DNA of 12,826 nucleotides from Omnitrophica bacterium RIFCSPLOWO2_01_FULL_45_10 (lineage in GTDB: Bacteria; Omnitrophota; Gorgyraeia; 2-01-FULL-45-10). Where the stretch lies: contig MHFL01000045.1 in the NCBI GenBank assembly GCA_001804165.1, positions 19,252-32,077 of the forward strand, given 5' to 3'. Position 1 is the stretch's first letter, and every line of letters starts with the position of its first letter. Below, one piece after another: positions 1 through 7,789 of this stretch. A program made the translations under genes and the position numbers. The notes beneath the pieces are model-generated. The model searched no databases. It was not told the DNA's origin and saw nothing but the letters and a program-made list of their open reading frames with translations.

Positions 1-1
1 G

Positions 2-322
2 TCTCGCGACCCTGACAATTACGATATATGGCACTCATCGAAGACGCGCGAGGGCGAATTCAATTTTGTGGGTTATAAAAATTTAGAGGTGGATCGGCTG
101 CTCGAAAAGGGGCGGCGGACATTTGATCAGGATGAACGCGCCAAGATATATCAAGAGATGCATAAGATGATCTACGAAGACCAGCCGTATCTATTTTTGT
201 ATTCCGGCGAGGTCCTGCCGGTTGTGCACAAGAGATTTCGCAATGTGGAGGTCTCCAAGATCGGCATCGGCTACAACTTCATCAAATGGTATGTGCCGAA
301 GAGCGAGCAAAGGTATAGATGA
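2..322 (+). CDS. Peptide ABC transporter substrate-binding protein, C-terminal fragment
   Basis: This is the 3' end of a family 5 (SBP_bac_5) extracellular solute-binding protein, cut by the window edge. The reading frame is open from base 2, so the GTG at 68 is internal and not a start. About 106 residues are visible. They begin with a [10 protein letters not shown] stretch, continue with the typical [20 protein letters not shown] helix, and end in the [13 protein letters not shown] tail seen in this family. The complete protein would be about 500 or more residues with an N-terminal signal for export. In the periplasm it would capture a peptide or similar ligand and hand it to the permeases encoded downstream. 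The stop codon overlaps the oppB start as ATGA, which implies translational coupling. The ligand cannot be read from this tail; peptides are the default, while nickel or other small ligands are possible. Confidence 0.88.
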   Translation, partial: SRDPDNYDIWHSSKTREGEFNFVGYKNLEVDRLLEKGRRTFDQDERAKIYQEMHKMIYEDQPYLFLYSGEVLPVVHKRFRNVEVSKIGIGYNFIKWYVPKSEQRYR

Positions 323-1293
323 TTAAGTATATAATTAAGCGAACGTTAGGATTGATTCCCGTGTTCTTCGGGATTACGCTAATCTCGTTTTTCGTCATTC
401 ACTTAGCTCCGGGGAAACCGACGGACATTCAGACGAGCCTGAATCCGAAGGTATCCTATGAGGCGCGGCTGAGAATGGAGAAATTATACGGTTTAGACAA
501 GCCTATCCATACCCGGTATATCGAGTGGCTCAAGCGATTTGTGAAATTCGACTTCGGCCGCTCCTATGTTGACTCAAGGCCCGTTTCGGAGAAGATATTG
601 GAGCGGATTCCGGTCACGCTTTTAATTAATGTTTCGTCTTTAATCTTGATACTTGCGGTCGGCATACCGCTGGGTATCCTTTCGGCTGTCAGGAGAAATT
701 CATTTATGGATAGGGCAACGACCGTCTTTGCTTTCGTCGGGTTCTCTGTGCCGGAATTCTGGCTCGCCTTGCTTTTGATGAGTCTTTTCGGCATAAGTTT
801 GGGATGGCTGCCGGTATCTGGGATAAAATCCCTGGATTTTGAATATTTTAGTCTATTCGGCAAGATCCTTGATGTCGCGAGGCACATCATCTTGCCGGTA
901 TCGATTGGGGCCTTCGGAAGCATCGCAGGTATCTCCCGATATATGCGCTCCTCAATGGTGGGCATAATAAATCAGGATTTCATAAGGGCGTTGCGCGCAA
1001 GAGGGCTAAAGGAAACCGATATCGTATACAAACACGCCTTAAAGAACGCGATACTTCCGGTTATAACGATCTTGGGATTATCTGTCCCGGGATTGATAGG
1101 GGGCAGTGTCATATTCGAATCTATATTCGCGATTCCGGGAATGGGCAGGCTATTCTTTGAATCGGTCATGGCAAGAGACTACTCTACGATAATGGGCATA
1201 CTATCCATAGGGGCAATACTTACGCTCTTAGGCAATCTCTTGGCCGATATCGCCTACTCATACGCCGACCCGAGGATAAGGTGCGGATTTTGA
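319..1293 (+). CDS. oppB: Peptide ABC transporter permease, OppB/DppB type
   Basis: This inner-membrane permease subunit pairs with the oppC product to form the import channel. The 324-residue length is normal for DppB/OppB. The N-terminus [20 protein letters not shown] is the usual first helix, followed by a periplasmic section with [15 protein letters not shown] (residues 56-70) and five further hydrophobic segments. The cytoplasmic EAA coupling loop is visible at about residues 223-245 ([12 protein letters not shown], then the [10 protein letters not shown] segment). The [14 protein letters not shown] segment is seen as IPGMGRLFF at 272-280, then the conserved YADPRIR end. The final three residues, CGF, follow the usual family end point and are encoded inside a hairpin (1284-1307) that also holds the stop codon. 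The start overlaps the preceding stop by four bases. Confidence 0.95.
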   Translation: MIKYIIKRTLGLIPVFFGITLISFFVIHLAPGKPTDIQTSLNPKVSYEARLRMEKLYGLDKPIHTRYIEWLKRFVKFDFGRSYVDSRPVSEKILERIPVTLLINVSSLILILAVGIPLGILSAVRRNSFMDRATTVFAFVGFSVPEFWLALLLMSLFGISLGWLPVSGIKSLDFEYFSLFGKILDVARHIILPVSIGAFGSIAGISRYMRSSMVGIINQDFIRALRARGLKETDIVYKHALKNAILPVITILGLSVPGLIGGSVIFESIFAIPGMGRLFFESVMARDYSTIMGILSIGAILTLLGNLLADIAYSYADPRIRCGF

Positions 1294-1307
1294 TAGAACA
1301 AAATCCG
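1284..1307. repeat. Perfect 9-bp inverted repeat across the oppB stop codon
   Basis: The arms CGGATTTTG and CAAAATCCG are exact complements separated by the six bases ATAGAA. The TGA of oppB (1291-1293) sits at the end of the left arm. No T-run follows, so it is not a canonical intrinsic terminator. It may act as an mRNA processing or stability hairpin between the permease genes, or be one edge of a small inserted repeat unit (inference). Confidence 0.75.
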
Positions 1308-1329
1308 GATAAGTATAACAGATGGTAAA

Positions 1330-1361
1330 TATTCAAAATTTGCCCTGTCAAATTTTGAATA
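1330..1361. repeat. Perfect 13-bp inverted repeat in the oppB-oppC spacer
   Basis: TATTCAAAATTTG (1330-1342) and CAAATTTTGAATA (1349-1361) are exact reverse complements around the six-base loop CCCTGT. The hairpin is AT-rich, ends 18 bases before the oppC start, and has no T-run after it. Together with the hairpin at 1284-1307 it fills most of this 86-base gap, which is the largest spacer in the transporter operon. Confidence 0.8.
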
Positions 1362-1379
1362 AGAACGGGTTAAATTATC

Positions 1380-2219
1380 ATGAAATATTTCTTTAAAAAT
1401 AGACTCGCGCTAATTGGATTTATATTCATAACGATAATTCTTGCCTTTGCGCTATTTGCGCCGAAGATTGCCACGCACAACCCTGCCGCAATCGATACTA
1501 AATCTATTCTTTCCGGGCCGTCAAACTCTCACATCTTGGGCACAGACACTCTCGGAAGAGATATTTTTTCGCGCATCGTATACGGCTCGCGGATATCGCT
1601 CTCTATCGGGTTCATCGCTGTGGGCATATCCGTCGGAATAGGGATCTTCTTCGGCTCGATCGCCGGCTATTACGGGGGGAAAATAGATTCGATAATAATG
1701 CGATTTATTGACATATGCTTGTGTTTTCCTACATTCTTTTTGATACTTGCCGTCATAGCGTTGGTGGAACCGTCGATATTTAACATAATGGCCATAATAG
1801 GCCTGACGAGTTGGATGGGAATCGCCCGTCTTATCAGAGCTGAAATTTTAACGTTAAAAGAGCGTGATTTTATATCCGCCAGCAGGATAATGGGGGCGCG
1901 GGGCTCGTGGATAATATTAAGGCACCTGATACCGAATGCCATAGGCCCTGTCCTGGTGAGCGCGACGCTCGGCATGGGCGGCGCAATTCTCATAGAGTCG
2001 AGTTTAAGTTTTTTAGGCATCGGCGTTCAGCCGCCGACCCCGAGTTGGGGCAACATACTTATGGATGGGAAATCGACTCTTGGCGTCGCGTGGTGGCTGA
2101 CCGTATTTCCAGGAATATTTATATTGCTCACAGTTTTGGCGTACAATTTATTGGGTGAAGCATTGCGGGACCTGTTGGAACCGAGGATAGTCGCTAATGA
2201 GCGTATTGAAAGTAAATGA
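1380..2219 (+). CDS. oppC: Peptide ABC transporter permease, OppC/DppC type
   Basis: This is the second inner-membrane permease of the importer and the partner of OppB. At 279 residues it has normal DppC length. It shows the family hallmark LGTDTLGRDIFSR at residues 53-65, just after the first helix and a short periplasmic segment. The EAA loop follows (about 165-188, ISASRIMGARGSW then LRHLIPNAIGP). Next come the SSLSFLGIGVQPPTPSWG motif (207-224) and the C-terminal NLLGEALRDLLEPR (256-269). Six hydrophobic segments can be drawn. No good Shine-Dalgarno sequence is visible just before the ATG; the upstream spacer is occupied by two hairpins. The 3' end overlaps oppD by 23 bases. Confidence 0.95.
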   Translation: MKYFFKNRLALIGFIFITIILAFALFAPKIATHNPAAIDTKSILSGPSNSHILGTDTLGRDIFSRIVYGSRISLSIGFIAVGISVGIGIFFGSIAGYYGGKIDSIIMRFIDICLCFPTFFLILAVIALVEPSIFNIMAIIGLTSWMGIARLIRAEILTLKERDFISASRIMGARGSWIILRHLIPNAIGPVLVSATLGMGGAILIESSLSFLGIGVQPPTPSWGNILMDGKSTLGVAWWLTVFPGIFILLTVLAYNLLGEALRDLLEPRIVANERIESK

Positions 2220-2991
2220 TTTAAGGGTCCATTTCCGCGCTTCGGCAGGAATGGTCAAAGCGGTCGACGGAGTCGCTTTCGAAATCGAAAAGGGCGAATG
2301 TCTTGGCCTCGTGGGAGAATCCGGCTCAGGCAAGACCTTGACGGCGCTTTCCATCATGAAACTGATTCCGGAGAACGCGAAGATAGCAGCAGGTGAAATA
2401 TTATTCCATGATATAAATTTACTCGCTCTGCCGAATGATCACATGAGAGGGATTAGAGGTTCCAAGATAGCGCTTGTCTTTCAGGAATCCGGCGTGTCAC
2501 TTGACCCCGTCTTCACAATAGGCCATCAGATGACGGAGGCGCTTTTTACCCACAGAAGATTAGTAAATAGAAAAGAGGCAAAGGAAATCGCGTTGGAATA
2601 TCTAAATAGGGTGCATATCCCGGATCCTCTAAAGACATTTTACGATTATCCGCATCAATTGTCGGGCGGCGCCAAACAGCGCGTCGGGATAGCCATATCG
2701 CTATTAAATTCACCCGAACTTTTGATATTGGATGAGCCAACGACCGCGTTAGACGTCACCATCCAAGCTCAAATATTGGATCTTTTGGATGAGATTATAG
2801 AGAGGCATGATATATCGGTCCTTTTCATCAGCCACGATTTCGGAATAATCGCGAGGATGGCTGACAGGGTCGCGGTTATGCGGAATGGAAAGATAGTCGA
2901 GATGGGGATGAAGAATGAAATATTGAGTAATCCGAAGGATCCGTATACAGTTAATTTGTTAGAATCGGTTAAGGCATTATCATGGCGATAG
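2197..2991 (+). CDS. oppD: Peptide ABC transporter ATP-binding protein, OppD/DppD type, short form
   Basis: This cytoplasmic ATPase subunit powers the importer as a heterodimer with OppF. The ABC motifs are complete. Walker A is GESGSGKT (40-47), the Q-loop glutamine is Q96 (VFQESGVSLDP), the signature is LSGGAKQ (155-161), Walker B is LLILDEP (175-181) with E180 as the likely catalytic base, and the switch is H213 in ISHDFG. The Q-loop context ESGVSLDP differs from the usual DPMTSLNP. The protein stops at 264 residues, shortly after DPYTVNLLESV. It therefore lacks the C-terminal extension of typical 320-330-residue OppD/DppD proteins and is closer in length to NikD. GAGGA at 2183-2187 is a well-placed ribosome binding site inside the oppC end. 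The gene overlaps oppF by ten bases. Confidence 0.93.
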   Translation: MSVLKVNDLRVHFRASAGMVKAVDGVAFEIEKGECLGLVGESGSGKTLTALSIMKLIPENAKIAAGEILFHDINLLALPNDHMRGIRGSKIALVFQESGVSLDPVFTIGHQMTEALFTHRRLVNRKEAKEIALEYLNRVHIPDPLKTFYDYPHQLSGGAKQRVGIAISLLNSPELLILDEPTTALDVTIQAQILDLLDEIIERHDISVLFISHDFGIIARMADRVAVMRNGKIVEMGMKNEILSNPKDPYTVNLLESVKALSWR

Positions 2992-3719
2992 TTGAATGCA
3001 GAGATATAATAAAATATTTCTCTGTTCAAAGAGGATATCTTAAGAAAGGCGCAGGCGTCGTCAAGGCGCTCGACGGCGTTTCTCTGGAAATAGAGGAAGG
3101 CGAGACCTTTGGCCTTGTCGGCGAATCCGGATGCGGAAAGACTACGCTCGGCAAGATTTTGCTCGGCATTATCAGTCCTGATTCAGGAGAGGTTTTATTG
3201 AAGACGAAAGAAAAGCAGGCGATATTCCAGGACCCTTATTCCTCTCTTGATCCGAAGATGAAAGTCAGAGATATAATTTCCGAAGGCCTGATTTTGAAGA
3301 AAGGCTCAAAAACCCGCCTTCTCGAAAGGATAGAAAAGGTTCTCGATGTTGTGAGACTGCCAAAGGGCTCTTTAAATAAATACCCTCATCAATTCTCGGG
3401 CGGCGAACGCCAACGCATCGCGATAGCGAGGGCCGTGGTGACAGAGCCAGAATTTATAGTTTGCGATGAACCCGTCTCGAACCTTGACGTTACAATACAA
3501 CTGCAAATCCTGAAACTTTTAAAAGAAATACAGGAGAAATTTCGCATCACATACCTTTTCATAAGCCATGACCTGAGAGTGATCAAGTTTATGTGCGACA
3601 GAGTCGCCGTCATGAAAGACGGGAAAATAGTTGAAAACCGCGGCTCAAAAGAGATCTTCACCGGCCCCGTTCACCCTTATACGAAACTACTGCTCTCTTC
3701 GATTCCCAGAATCTTCTGA
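2982..3719 (+). CDS. oppF: Peptide ABC transporter ATP-binding protein, OppF/DppF type, short form
   Basis: This is the second ATPase of the importer. The motifs are complete: Walker A GESGCGKT (47-54), Q83 in the classic OppF Q-loop IFQDPYSSLDP, signature FSGGERQ (138-144), Walker B FIVCDEP (158-164, catalytic E163) and H196 in ISHDLRV. It ends at residue 245, just after HPYTKLLLSSIP, so the C-terminal region of full-length OppF is missing. The stretch between Walker A and the Q-loop is also short. About 30 residues separate K53 and Q83, compared with 50 in the neighbouring OppD, so the usual segment before the Q-loop has been trimmed. All catalytic residues remain, so it is probably functional. 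The stop lies nine bases before nth. Confidence 0.93.
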   Translation: MAIVECRDIIKYFSVQRGYLKKGAGVVKALDGVSLEIEEGETFGLVGESGCGKTTLGKILLGIISPDSGEVLLKTKEKQAIFQDPYSSLDPKMKVRDIISEGLILKKGSKTRLLERIEKVLDVVRLPKGSLNKYPHQFSGGERQRIAIARAVVTEPEFIVCDEPVSNLDVTIQLQILKLLKEIQEKFRITYLFISHDLRVIKFMCDRVAVMKDGKIVENRGSKEIFTGPVHPYTKLLLSSIPRIF

Positions 3720-3728
3720 ACAAAGGGA

Positions 3729-4430
3729 ATGGCCAAATTAATTATGACCGATACCAAAAAAATAAAAAAAATATTGCGGCTTTTGAATAGGGTTTACGGA
3801 AAGCCGGAACGGTTTAAGAGTGAAGCGCCGATGGATGTGCTCATACGAACCATCCTGTCACAGAATACCTCCGATACCAATTCCGATAAAGCCTTTGCCG
3901 TTCTAAAGGCCAACTTCAAATCGTGGGACGCGCTTTTAAAGTCAAATACAAAGATGATATCGCGATTAATCAGAAGCGCGGGCTTGAGCAACATCAAGGC
4001 AAAGAGGCTCAAGGATGCGCTGAGCGAGATAAGGCGTAGAGAGGGCAGAATTGGCCTATCACGATTAAAGAATTTTGAAATAGACGTGTCTCTCAATTAC
4101 CTAAGATCTTTAAATGGCGTTGGTCCCAAGACCGCGGCGTGCGTCTTGCTCTTCGGCTTTGGTATGCCTGTTATGCCGGTCGATACCCATATATTTAGAG
4201 TTACTAAGAGATTAGGGCTTATTGAGAAAGATATAAAGGTAGAAGAGGCGCATAATGTCCTATCGAGGAAGGTGCCCGCGGACTTGATATATGATTTCCA
4301 TTTAGGTATAATAGAGCACGGTCGAAGGACATGCAGGGCGCAAAACCCGAGGTGCGGGATATGCGTTTTGTATGGCCTCTGTATGTTCAAAAAGAAAGAA
4401 TATTATAGAAAAAAGGGAGAGAAAAGTTGA
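3729..4430 (+). CDS. nth: Endonuclease III family DNA glycosylase/AP lyase
   Basis: This is a base-excision repair enzyme of the HhH-GPD superfamily that removes oxidised pyrimidines and nicks the abasic strand. The helix-hairpin-helix LNGVGPKTAA (128-137) carries the candidate catalytic lysine K134, and the conserved aspartate D152 lies in PVDTHIFRV. The 4Fe-4S ligands are C202, C209, C212 and C218, with the exact C-x6-C-x2-C-x5-C spacing of endonuclease III. The length of 233 residues is slightly above the E. coli protein. The sequence AAAGGG ends one base before the ATG, too close to act as its ribosome binding site, so the real start could be the ATG at 3744. The 3' end overlaps the next gene as TTGA. 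It has no obvious functional link to the transporter upstream. Confidence 0.92.
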   Translation: MAKLIMTDTKKIKKILRLLNRVYGKPERFKSEAPMDVLIRTILSQNTSDTNSDKAFAVLKANFKSWDALLKSNTKMISRLIRSAGLSNIKAKRLKDALSEIRRREGRIGLSRLKNFEIDVSLNYLRSLNGVGPKTAACVLLFGFGMPVMPVDTHIFRVTKRLGLIEKDIKVEEAHNVLSRKVPADLIYDFHLGIIEHGRRTCRAQNPRCGICVLYGLCMFKKKEYYRKKGEKS

Positions 4431-4876
4431 TACGAAAGGCAAATGTCGAAGACGTAAAGAAGATACATAAACTCATAAATTATCATGCGAAACGCGATAA
4501 GATGCTTCCGCGGTCCTTGAATGAACTTTATGAGAACATAAGGGATTTCTTTATCTATGTTGATGGAAAAAGCCTTTCCGGCTGCTGCGCCCTCCATATA
4601 GATTGGGAGGACCTGGCGGAGATAAAGAGCCTTGCGGTCGTCCCATCAAGAGCGGGCAAGGGGATAGGGATGAAATTGTTAGCCGAATGCCTTAAGGAGG
4701 CGCGCGCCTTAAGGGTGAAAAAAGTGTTTGCCCTTACGTACATACCGGAATTCTTCCGGCGCGTCGGGTTTAAGGTCATAAGCAAGAAGGAGCTTCCGCA
4801 TAAAATATGGAGCGAATGCATAAAGTGCGTCTATTTCCCGGGCTGCAAGGAAATAGGAATGTTGAAGGAGATTTGA
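4427..4876 (+). CDS. argA: GNAT acetyltransferase, probable stand-alone N-acetylglutamate synthase (ArgA-type)
   Basis: This is a single-domain GNAT acetyltransferase of 149 residues. The acetyl-CoA site is seen as EIKSLAVVPS (65-74) followed by the pyrophosphate loop RAGKGIG (75-81). The C-terminal part has LPHKIW (123-128) and then three cysteines, C131, C134 and C140, with FPGC. This W..C..C..FP.C pattern is one I associate with short stand-alone N-acetylglutamate synthases, which make the first intermediate of arginine synthesis from glutamate and acetyl-CoA. The specific substrate is therefore a family-based inference; another small acetyltransferase role is possible. The start is TTG, overlapping the nth stop by four bases, with GGGAGA six bases upstream as a good ribosome binding site. 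Its position before leuCDB-asd fits an amino-acid biosynthesis role. Confidence 0.72.
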   Translation: MIRKANVEDVKKIHKLINYHAKRDKMLPRSLNELYENIRDFFIYVDGKSLSGCCALHIDWEDLAEIKSLAVVPSRAGKGIGMKLLAECLKEARALRVKKVFALTYIPEFFRRVGFKVISKKELPHKIWSECIKCVYFPGCKEIGMLKEI

Positions 4877-4886
4877 GTAAGATCAT

Positions 4887-6161
4887 ATGGGCTACACGAT
4901 AACCGAGAAGATACTGTTAAAACACACGAAGGCGAAAGATATATATCCGGGTCAATTCATAAACGCTAAAGTCGATATATGCCTGGCTAATGACATCACG
5001 GCGCCCTTAGCGATCGAGGAATTCGGGAAACTAGGCGTTAAAAAAGTGTTCGATAAAAAGAAGATAGTTCTCGTTCCCGATCATTTTACGCCTGCCAAGG
5101 ACATGAAAAGCGCGAATCAGTGCAAAATAATGGCGAATTTCGCCAGGCAATATGAAATAAAGAATTATTTTGAGGTGGGGAGAATGGGTATAGAGCATGC
5201 GCTCCTCCCTGAGATGGGATTGGTTCTGCCCGGCGACTTAATTATAGGCGCGGATTCCCACACCTGCACCTATGGCGCTCTCGGCGCGTTCTCAACCGGC
5301 GTCGGCTCAACGGATTTCGCGATATGCATGATTACAGGAGAATGTTGGCTCAAGGTCCCTGAATCTATGAAGATTGAATTCTTTGGGCGCCTCAATAAAT
5401 GGGTAGGCGGGAAAGACCTGATTCTTCACACAATCGGCGACATAGGCGTGGATGGCGCGCGATACATGGCAATGGAATTTTACGGAGAGACAATAGAGAA
5501 TCTTCCCATGGACGACAGGTTCAGTATGTGCAACATGGCTATTGAGGCGGGCGCGAAGAGCGGAATAATCGCGCCGGATAAAATTACAATGCGTTATATC
5601 AAAGCAATACGAAAAGGCCTTAGGCCCGGCATAGGCAAATTCTACTCAAGCGCTCATGACGCGAAATACGCCTATACCAAAGAATATGACGCTCGAAAGA
5701 TAGAGCCGCTTGTCAGTTGTCCGAATCTGCCGAGCAACGTGAAACGCGTTCGAGAACTGAAGGAGGTTTATATAGATCAGGTGGTTATCGGCTCCTGCAC
5801 AAACGGAAGAATATCCGATCTCCAACTCGCCGCCAAGGTGCTACGCGGGAAAAAGGTAAACTCCAGGGTGCGGATGATCGTAATCCCCGCGACTCAAGGC
5901 ATTTACCTGGAGGCAGTGAAAGAAGGTTTGAGCAAGTTATTCGTAGAGGCGGGCGGGGTATTTTCGACTCCGACCTGCGGCCCGTGCTTGGGCGGACATA
6001 TGGGGATACTCGCCGAGGGAGAGACCGCGATCTCCACTACGAACAGGAACTTCATCGGAAGGATGGGCCATCCGGGAAGCAGAGTATATCTGTCGAACCC
6101 GGCTGTTGCGGCCGCCAGCGCTATCAAGGGCCGAATCGCGCATCCGGACGAGGTGATGTAA
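4887..6161 (+). CDS. leuC: 3-isopropylmalate dehydratase large subunit
   Basis: This aconitase-family enzyme subunit, with LeuD, isomerises 2-isopropylmalate to 3-isopropylmalate in leucine synthesis in the cytoplasm. The 4Fe-4S cluster ligands are visible as C304 in IGSCTNGR and C364 and C367 in TCGPCLGGH. Substrate-binding segments include [20 protein letters not shown] (121-140) and the C-terminal [20 protein letters not shown] (387-406). At 424 residues it belongs to the shorter LeuC/homoaconitase type with a separate small subunit. An in-frame TAA at 4878 forces the start to lie after it, making the ATG at 4887 the natural choice. The strong AAGGAG at 4865-4870 is 16 bases away, further than usual. 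LeuC was chosen over homoaconitase because of the LeuD loop and the leuB neighbour. Confidence 0.93.
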   Translation: MGYTITEKILLKHTKAKDIYPGQFINAKVDICLANDITAPLAIEEFGKLGVKKVFDKKKIVLVPDHFTPAKDMKSANQCKIMANFARQYEIKNYFEVGRMGIEHALLPEMGLVLPGDLIIGADSHTCTYGALGAFSTGVGSTDFAICMITGECWLKVPESMKIEFFGRLNKWVGGKDLILHTIGDIGVDGARYMAMEFYGETIENLPMDDRFSMCNMAIEAGAKSGIIAPDKITMRYIKAIRKGLRPGIGKFYSSAHDAKYAYTKEYDARKIEPLVSCPNLPSNVKRVRELKEVYIDQVVIGSCTNGRISDLQLAAKVLRGKKVNSRVRMIVIPATQGIYLEAVKEGLSKLFVEAGGVFSTPTCGPCLGGHMGILAEGETAISTTNRNFIGRMGHPGSRVYLSNPAVAAASAIKGRIAHPDEVM

Positions 6162-6162
6162 G

Positions 6163-6663
6163 ATGACCTATAAAGGCAAGGCGCGTAAATTTGGCGACAA
6201 CATTAATACCGACGAAATAATTCCCGCTCGTTATCTGATCACAACCGACCCTCGAGAGCTTGCCGCGCATTGCATGGAGGATGCCGATAAGGATTTTGCC
6301 AAAAAAGTAAAGCCCGGAGATATAATTGTAGGCGGAAGGAATTTTGGATGCGGGTCTTCAAGAGAGCACGCGCCTCTCGCGATTAAGGCAAGCGCTATAT
6401 CACTGGTGATCGCGGAAAGTTTCGCGAGGATATTTTTTCGAAATAGCATTAATATAGGCCTGCCGATAGTAGAATCGGCCGGGGCCGCAAAGAGGATTAG
6501 GAACAAGGACAACTTGAGAATTGATATGGAACGCGGTATAATCAGGAATCTGACGCGAAAAGAGAGTTATAGATTCGAGAAATATCCGCCTTTCATGCGG
6601 AAGATTATCCGCGCCGGCGGTCTTATTAATTCGATAAAGAAGAGACTGAAATTAAAGGCATGA
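6163..6663 (+). CDS. leuD: 3-isopropylmalate dehydratase small subunit
   Basis: This is the swivelling small subunit that completes the isopropylmalate isomerase with LeuC. It follows the leuC stop after a single base. The motifs are [13 protein letters not shown] (13-25), [10 protein letters not shown] (62-71) and [15 protein letters not shown] (87-101), all diagnostic of the family; the 166-residue length is normal. The specificity loop reads YLIT at residues 24-27. Homoaconitases studied in methanogens carry an arginine at the third loop position (YLRT), while isopropylmalate isomerases have a hydrophobic residue there, so Ile26 supports isopropylmalate as substrate. A perfect 28-bp palindrome begins seven bases after the stop codon. 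Confidence 0.94.
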   Translation: MTYKGKARKFGDNINTDEIIPARYLITTDPRELAAHCMEDADKDFAKKVKPGDIIVGGRNFGCGSSREHAPLAIKASAISLVIAESFARIFFRNSINIGLPIVESAGAAKRIRNKDNLRIDMERGIIRNLTRKESYRFEKYPPFMRKIIRAGGLINSIKKRLKLKA

Positions 6664-6670
6664 TCCGAAA

Positions 6671-6698
6671 GGTAGCGCAGGTTTAAACCTGCGCTACC
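6671..6698. repeat. Perfect 28-bp palindrome, GTAGCGCA family, copy 1
   Basis: GGTAGCGCAGGTTT is followed directly by its exact reverse complement, with no loop. It lies in the 67-base gap between leuD and leuB. The outer bases GTAGCGCA/TGCGCTAC are the same as in the two palindromes near the window end, but the core is GGTTTAAACC instead of CCCTTAAGGG. No T-run follows, so it is a weak candidate for a terminator. A dispersed REP-like unit that may fold in mRNA is more likely (inference). Confidence 0.88.
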
Positions 6699-6730
6699 CC
6701 ATGGGATTATGAAAATTTGGAATTTCAAAA

Positions 6731-7789
6731 ATGAATAAACCGTATAAAATAGCCGTAATACCGGGGGATGGAACAGGCCCTGAGGTGATAAGGGAAGGAT
6801 TAAAGGTCTTAAAGGCCGCGTCCGAAAAATTCGATTTTGAATACAAAGAAGAGCCCTTCGACTTTGGAGGGGCGCGTTATCTTAAGACGGGAAAGACGAT
6901 AACCGACAGAGAGTTATCGTCGTTAAAAAAATTTGATGCCATATACTTAGGCGCAATCGGCCATCCTGATGTGAAGCCGGGGATATTGGAACAAGGCATT
7001 TTATTAAAGATTCGTTTTGGTCTTGACCAATATATAAATTTGAGGCCCGTGAAGTTGTACAACTCCGACTTCTGCCCTTTAAAGGACAAACGGCCTGAAG
7101 ATATAGATTTTGTAGTAGTGAGAGAGAATTCCGAAGGCCTCTACAAGGGGCTGGGAAGTTTTAAGAATAAAGGCGGGAAGAATGAAGTCGCGATTCAAGT
7201 ATCTCATAATACTCGGAAAGGCGTGGAGCGTTGCATCCGATATGCCTTTGAATACTGCCGCAAGAGGAATAAGAAGAAAAAACTCACGCTCTCGGGGAAG
7301 ACGAATGTTCTTACGTATGCGTGGGACTTATGGCAGAGGACTTTTGATAGCGTAAAGAAAGAGTTCCCTGACATACAGACAGACTATGCTCATGTTGACG
7401 CGACGACCATGTGGTTCGTTAAAAATCCGGAATGGTTCGATTGTATCGTAACGGACAACATGTTTGGCGACATAATAACGGACCTGGGAGCCATGATTCA
7501 GGGCGGGATGGGTATCGCGGCCGGAGGCAACATCAATCCAAAAGGCGTCTCGATGTTTGAACCTATAGGAGGCTCCGCGCCGAAGTACACAGGCAAGAAT
7601 GTAATAAATCCCCTCGCCGCGATCTGCGCGTTGTCGATGCTCTTGGATAATTTAGGAGAATCTAAGGCCGCCAGCGCCGTTGAGAATTCTGTCATAAAAG
7701 TCGTCAATACCGACTTGAAGAGTTTGGCGGCAGGGAGGATGGGCTATTCTACGGAAGAGGTTGGGAATCTGGTGGTGGAAAATTTATGA
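6731..7789 (+). CDS. leuB: 3-isopropylmalate dehydrogenase, isocitrate/isopropylmalate dehydrogenase family
   Basis: This beta-decarboxylating dehydrogenase is placed to oxidise 3-isopropylmalate to the precursor of 2-oxoisocaproate, the step after LeuCD. The substrate arginines R95, R105 and R131, lysine K190, and the metal-binding aspartates D223, D247 and D251 are all visible. The segment EQGILL (87-92) before R95 matches the hydrophobic specificity patch of LeuB rather than the serine of isocitrate dehydrogenase. The cofactor loop is unusual: [10 protein letters not shown] (280-289) has Lys285-Tyr286 where NAD-linked LeuB proteins have Asp-Ile after HGSAP, as in NADP-linked isocitrate dehydrogenase. 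NADP use is therefore predicted. The length of 352 residues is normal. The ribosome binding site is weak (GGA at 6719-6721). The end overlaps asd as ATGA. A tartrate- or isocitrate-like role is possible but less likely here. Confidence 0.87.
   Translation: MNKPYKIAVIPGDGTGPEVIREGLKVLKAASEKFDFEYKEEPFDFGGARYLKTGKTITDRELSSLKKFDAIYLGAIGHPDVKPGILEQGILLKIRFGLDQYINLRPVKLYNSDFCPLKDKRPEDIDFVVVRENSEGLYKGLGSFKNKGGKNEVAIQVSHNTRKGVERCIRYAFEYCRKRNKKKKLTLSGKTNVLTYAWDLWQRTFDSVKKEFPDIQTDYAHVDATTMWFVKNPEWFDCIVTDNMFGDIITDLGAMIQGGMGIAAGGNINPKGVSMFEPIGGSAPKYTGKNVINPLAAICALSMLLDNLGESKAASAVENSVIKVVNTDLKSLAAGRMGYSTEEVGNLVVENL

Noticed and set aside
564..965. Antisense open frame within oppB
   Set aside because: It is a shadow of a well-supported permease gene on the opposite strand, with no family resemblance or ribosome binding site.
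5717..6166. Overlapping 149-codon frame inside leuC, same strand
   Set aside because: The leuC frame carries all conserved aconitase motifs here; the alternative frame is arginine-rich and unlike any protein family.
6664..6730. Intrinsic terminator after leuD
   Set aside because: The palindrome there is strong but has no following T-run, and leuB continues the same pathway 67 bases on, so read-through is more likely.
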